A stretch of 64,000 nucleotides of DNA from Streptomyces sp. NBC_01716 (GTDB lineage: Bacteria; Actinomycetota; Actinomycetes; Streptomycetales; Streptomycetaceae). Of this stretch, positions 61,171-64,000 are shown one piece after another. Position 1 is the stretch's first letter. Each line of letters begins with the position of its first letter. Location of the stretch: contig NZ_CP109181.1 in assembly GCF_036248275.1 (NCBI RefSeq), forward strand, positions 6,200,001 through 6,264,000. Reading direction: 5' to 3'. The position numbers and the translations under genes are program-made. The notes under the pieces were generated by a model that saw only the letters and a program-made list of their open reading frames with translations, was not told the origin of the DNA and ran no database searches.

Positions 61171-61851
61171 TCAGACGCCCACCCGGATCCGGATCGTCCC
61201 GTCCGGCAGCCCCGTCACCCGTACATCCGTCAAGTCCAACGTATGCGCCGTCGGTGACAGCGGCACCGCCCTCGGCCCCACCCCCAGCACCCGCATCCCC
61301 GCCGCCCGCGCCGCCGCGATGCCCGCCTCGGAGTCCTCCAGTGCCAGGCAGTCCGCCGGGTCCACGCCCAACTCCGCCGCCGCCTTCAGGAAGCCCTCCG
61401 GGTCGGGCTTGCTCGCCGAGACCTGTTCCGCCGTGATCCGGAGCGCGGGCATCGGAAGGCCCGACGCCGTCATACGGGCCGTGGCGAGCGCCTCGTCCGC
61501 CGACGTCACCAACGCGTGCGGCAGCCCGGCGATGGCCGCCATGAACGCGGGCGCGCCCGCCACGGGGACCACCCCGTCCAGGTCCGCCGTCTCCTGCGCC
61601 AGCAGCACGCGGTTGTCCGCGTAGTTCTGCTCCATCGGCCGGTCCGGCAGCAGTACCGCCATCGTCAGATAGCCCTGGCGGCCGTGGACGACCTTCAGGG
61701 CCTCCTCCGGGTCCAGGCCGTGGTCGACCGCCCAGCCGCGCCAGCAGCGTTCCACGACGGCGTCGGAGTTGACGAGGGTCCCGTCCATGTCGAGCAGCAG
61801 TGCGCGGGCGGTCAGGACGGATGTCGTCGTGGTCGGGACGTTGGCCGGCAT
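61171..61851 (-). CDS. HAD-IA sugar-phosphate phosphatase
   Basis: 226 aa. Motif I ALLLDMDGTLVNSDAVVERC near residue 17, motif II ALVTSADEALA, Lys in VSASKPDPEGFL, and motif IV CLALEDSEAGIAAARAAGM. Together these match the beta-phosphoglucomutase-like/DL-glycerol-3-phosphatase class. The Arg expected just after motif I in true beta-phosphoglucomutases is not evident, so phosphatase is preferred. It is monocistronic; a GC-rich inverted repeat abuts its stop. Confidence 0.9.
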   Translation of the reverse strand: MPANVPTTTTSVLTARALLLDMDGTLVNSDAVVERCWRGWAVDHGLDPEEALKVVHGRQGYLTMAVLLPDRPMEQNYADNRVLLAQETADLDGVVPVAGAPAFMAAIAGLPHALVTSADEALATARMTASGLPMPALRITAEQVSASKPDPEGFLKAAAELGVDPADCLALEDSEAGIAAARAAGMRVLGVGPRAVPLSPTAHTLDLTDVRVTGLPDGTIRIRVGV

Positions 61852-62013
61852 CGGCGGACTCCAGGCAGGGAGAGCGGAGGATGAGCACAGGCAAGAGCGG
61901 CTCCCGCCCGCCGGTCAGGGATACGGACGGGAACCGCTTTGTTCAACGACTATACAAAGTAACGGCGGGATCACGCCACCCCCACCTCTCCTGACCGGCC
62001 CCGTCACCATCCG

Positions 62014-62997
62014 TCAGTCCCGCCCCCAGCCCTCTCCCTGGCCCGGCCGACCGCCGCCGCCGCCATCACCGCCACCCTGCTCCCGGCCGTTCCCACTGGT
62101 CTCCGCCTCCAGCGCGCGCCGGGTGTTCTCGCCGTACACCCCGCTCGGGTCGCCCTCGATGCTCTTGTACGACTGGTAGATGCGGACCGCCCCCTCCACC
62201 CGTTCGCCGAACTGGCCGTCGTACCCGCCGTTGTAGAGCCAGACCTCCGACAGCCTGCGCTGAAGCTCCTCGACCTCCGCCCCGCTGTCCCCGCGCCGCA
62301 GAGCCGCCCCGGCACCCGAGTCCTGCGTTCCCGCGCCGCCCTGCTGTGGCGGATTCGCCGGGGCCCGGCCCGTGGCGGCGGGCTTCGTGCTCGGTGCCGG
62401 CGGCCCGCCCTCGGCGGACTCCGGCGCGCTCGCCGAAGCCGAAGCCGAGGCGGACGCCGAACCGGACGCCGACGACGACTTCGAAGCGGAGGCGGACGCG
62501 GACGCCGAGGCCGGCGCGGACTCCGACTCCGACGGATCCGGCCGCGCACTCGCCGTCGGCAGCCCCGAGTTCAGGTCGGACGTCGCTTCGTCGTTCCCGT
62601 CGTCCCCCGTGAAGAGCCCGCCGGCGAACGACGCCGTCCCGATCACCGCCACGGCCGCCGCCGTCAGCGCGACCATCGCGAACGTCCTGCGTCCGCCCTT
62701 CCGCTCCGGATCACCCGTCGGACGCGGCCCGGTCGTGCGCAGGCCCGGCAGCACCAGCCGCATCGTCTCGGCCGGGTCGTTGCCCTCCGACCGGTCGCCG
62801 AAGTCCGGCGGAGGCGGCGGCGGGATGGACGGTACGGCCCCGTCCGGTTCCCGCAGCGGTACGTACGGCCGTATCCGCAGCGGGTCGAAGTCCTCGGCCG
62901 CCGCTATCGCCGCCCGTTCGGAGCAGTCGCAGCCGGCGCCCGGTCGCCCGTACGCGTCCTGCGGCGTACCGCACTCGGGACAGAGCTGTCCGGTCAA
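62014..62997 (-). CDS. Peptidoglycan-binding membrane protein with zinc ribbon
   Basis: 327 aa from TTG 62997, unusual but supported by GGGAGGGG seven bases upstream; a GTG at 63018 is weaker. N-terminal ribbon TGQLCPECGTPQDAYG and CDCSE, then a Pro-rich linker. One membrane helix (TFAMVALTAAAVAVIGTASFAG) lies near residue 112. A Ser-Ala repeat tract follows (about 155-200), and then a peptidoglycan-binding PG_binding_1 domain (LRRGDSGAEVEELQRRL, IYQSYKSIEGDPSG). The likely topology is N-in with the wall-binding domain outside. The tail is Gly-rich. Confidence 0.85.
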   Translation of the reverse strand: MTGQLCPECGTPQDAYGRPGAGCDCSERAAIAAAEDFDPLRIRPYVPLREPDGAVPSIPPPPPPDFGDRSEGNDPAETMRLVLPGLRTTGPRPTGDPERKGGRRTFAMVALTAAAVAVIGTASFAGGLFTGDDGNDEATSDLNSGLPTASARPDPSESESAPASASASASASKSSSASGSASASASASASAPESAEGGPPAPSTKPAATGRAPANPPQQGGAGTQDSGAGAALRRGDSGAEVEELQRRLSEVWLYNGGYDGQFGERVEGAVRIYQSYKSIEGDPSGVYGENTRRALEAETSGNGREQGGGDGGGGGRPGQGEGWGRD

Positions 62998-63164
62998 TGT
63001 GGATCCCCTCCCTTGCACTGTGAGCGATTATGCAGCCCGCCCCCGCGCCACCACCGGGCGACCGGCGACCGACCCGCCCGACCACCGCCTCCGTAGGGAC
63101 ATAACAGGCTATAAACGAGCAGAACGATCAGTATGGGCGCAGGTTCAGACCCGAGGAGATGCCG

Positions 63165-64000
63165 ATGGCTCAGGAAGCGAGCACGCCGCCCACGACTCCC
63201 CAACCGGGAGAGGGCCAGAGCCGGCGGACCATTTTCGTGTCCATCGGCGCCCTGCTGCTCGGCCTGCTGCTCGCCGCGCTCGACCAGACCATTGTCTCCA
63301 CCGCGCTGCCCACCATCGCCAGTGACCTCGGCGGCCTCGACCATCTCTCCTGGGTCGTCACCGCGTATCTGCTCGCCTCGACCGCCGCCACCCCCCTGTG
63401 GGGCAAGCTCGGTGACCAGTACGGCCGTAAACGGCTCTTCCAGACGGCGATCGTCATCTTCCTCATTGGCTCGGCCCTCTGCGGCGCCTCCCAGGACCTG
63501 CTCCAGCTCATCATCTTCCGCGCCCTCCAGGGCCTCGGCGGCGGCGGGCTCATCGTGCTGTCCATGGCGATCGTCGGCGACATCGTCTCGCCGCGTGAGC
63601 GAGGCAAGTACCAGGGCCTGTTCGGCGCCGTGTTCGGTGCCACGAGTGTTCTCGGGCCGCTGCTCGGCGGGGTGTTCACCCAGCACCTGAGCTGGCGCTG
63701 GGTCTTCTACATCAACCTGCCGATCGGCATCGTCGCGCTGGCCGTCATCGCCACCGTCCTGCACATCCCGGTGCGCTCCACCAAGCACACCATCGACTAC
63801 CTCGGCACCTTCCTCATCGCCTCCGTCGCCACCTGCCTGGTCCTCGTCGCCTCGCTCGGCGGCACCACCTGGGCCTGGGGCTCGGGCCAGATCATCGGCC
63901 TCGCCGTACTCGCCGTGATCCTGCTGGTCTTCTTCATCCGGGTCGAGCGGCGGGCCGCGGAGCCCGTACTGCCCCTGCGTCTGTTCACCATCAGGACCTT
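63165..64000 (+). CDS. MFS multidrug exporter, DHA2 family (3' end outside window)
   Basis: The ATG at 63165 has GAGGAG about seven bases upstream; an ATG at 63159 is too close to it. 278 residues are visible, with about eight membrane helices so far. Motif D1 appears as LAALDQTIVSTALPTIASDL, motif A as GKLGDQYGRKRLF, and motif C in GATSVLGPLLGGVF. This is a different DHA2 subgroup from the exporter at 31070 (LfrA/EmrB-like). It diverges from the peptidoglycan-binding gene across about 165 bp. No adjacent regulator is visible in the window. Confidence 0.9.
   Translation, partial: MAQEASTPPTTPQPGEGQSRRTIFVSIGALLLGLLLAALDQTIVSTALPTIASDLGGLDHLSWVVTAYLLASTAATPLWGKLGDQYGRKRLFQTAIVIFLIGSALCGASQDLLQLIIFRALQGLGGGGLIVLSMAIVGDIVSPRERGKYQGLFGAVFGATSVLGPLLGGVFTQHLSWRWVFYINLPIGIVALAVIATVLHIPVRSTKHTIDYLGTFLIASVATCLVLVASLGGTTWAWGSGQIIGLAVLAVILLVFFIRVERRAAEPVLPLRLFTIRT

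Overview
The window is a high-GC actinobacterial chromosome segment, almost certainly from a Streptomyces. The gene set supports this: a FasR-fabD-fabH-acpP-fabF block, an MreB/Mbl-like gene, DUF3145, homodimeric pyruvate dehydrogenase E1 (aceE), several TerD paralogues, many GTG starts and Tat or lipobox export signals. Most of it reads as conserved core chromosome. There is no prophage, integrase, CRISPR array or secondary-metabolite cluster. The only mobile DNA I can support is a family of small non-coding inverted-repeat elements (MITEs) in three copies.

Layout. 1-5.3 kb: end of a GH99-like glycosidase, then an Mbl-like actin coupled to a GAF sensor kinase whose ATPase domain looks degenerate, and two uncharacterised proteins. 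5.3-7.5 kb: a redox module (MarR regulator, divergent quinone-reductase-type oxidoreductase, Ohr). 7.5-12.6 kb: a secreted M14 carboxypeptidase, an EI24 membrane protein, and an exported pyroglutamyl-peptidase-like protein whose leader carries an in-frame MITE. 12.7-18 kb: sugar genes (TetR, GH3 beta-glucosidase, galactose mutarotase) and a GDSL lipoprotein. 18.2-24.6 kb: DUF3145, an NAD-binding dehydrogenase and the type II fatty-acid synthase operon with its activator FasR. 24.6-36 kb: a mixed run with pirin, a class C serine hydrolase, a MerR-aldo/keto reductase pair, DUF4429, DUF1023, a divergent TetR/MFS efflux pair, a secreted I36-type inhibitor and aceE.

36.7-47.8 kb: DUF3052, a peroxiredoxin, and a ter stress cluster made of two tandem terD genes, a TerC-family DUF475 gene, a TerA-like gene and a divergent TerD with a Pro/Gln/Tyr-rich tail. 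The last faces a tightly overlapping three-gene operon: HpcH/HpaI lyase-like enzyme, a phosphoribosyltransferase-TRSP-StiP-PELOTA fusion, and a HAD phosphatase. This enzyme module is known computationally as a companion of Ter proteins, but its product is unknown. 47.1-64 kb: two DedA proteins, an FmdB zinc ribbon, DUF4383, a coiled-coil membrane protein, a DUF4097 lipoprotein, tRNA-Val(TAC), a Tat-exported phospholipase C-like enzyme, a polytopic GT39-like protein, HxlR, a PaaI-type thioesterase, DoxX, PhoD, a secreted HNH nuclease, a HAD phosphatase, a peptidoglycan-binding protein and the start of an MFS exporter.

The most notable observations are: (i) a MITE inserted in frame (162 bp, 54 codons) into the signal-peptide region of a secreted C15-like protein that also carries Ser at the expected nucleophile Cys; (ii) a second MITE supplying the stop codon of a DedA gene; (iii) the four-module fusion in the ter operon, with a relic internal ribosome site and ATG at the join; (iv) the apparently ATPase-dead kinase coupled to Mbl; and (v) ten genes whose -10-like hexamer sits 7-8 nt before the start codon, implying leaderless mRNAs.
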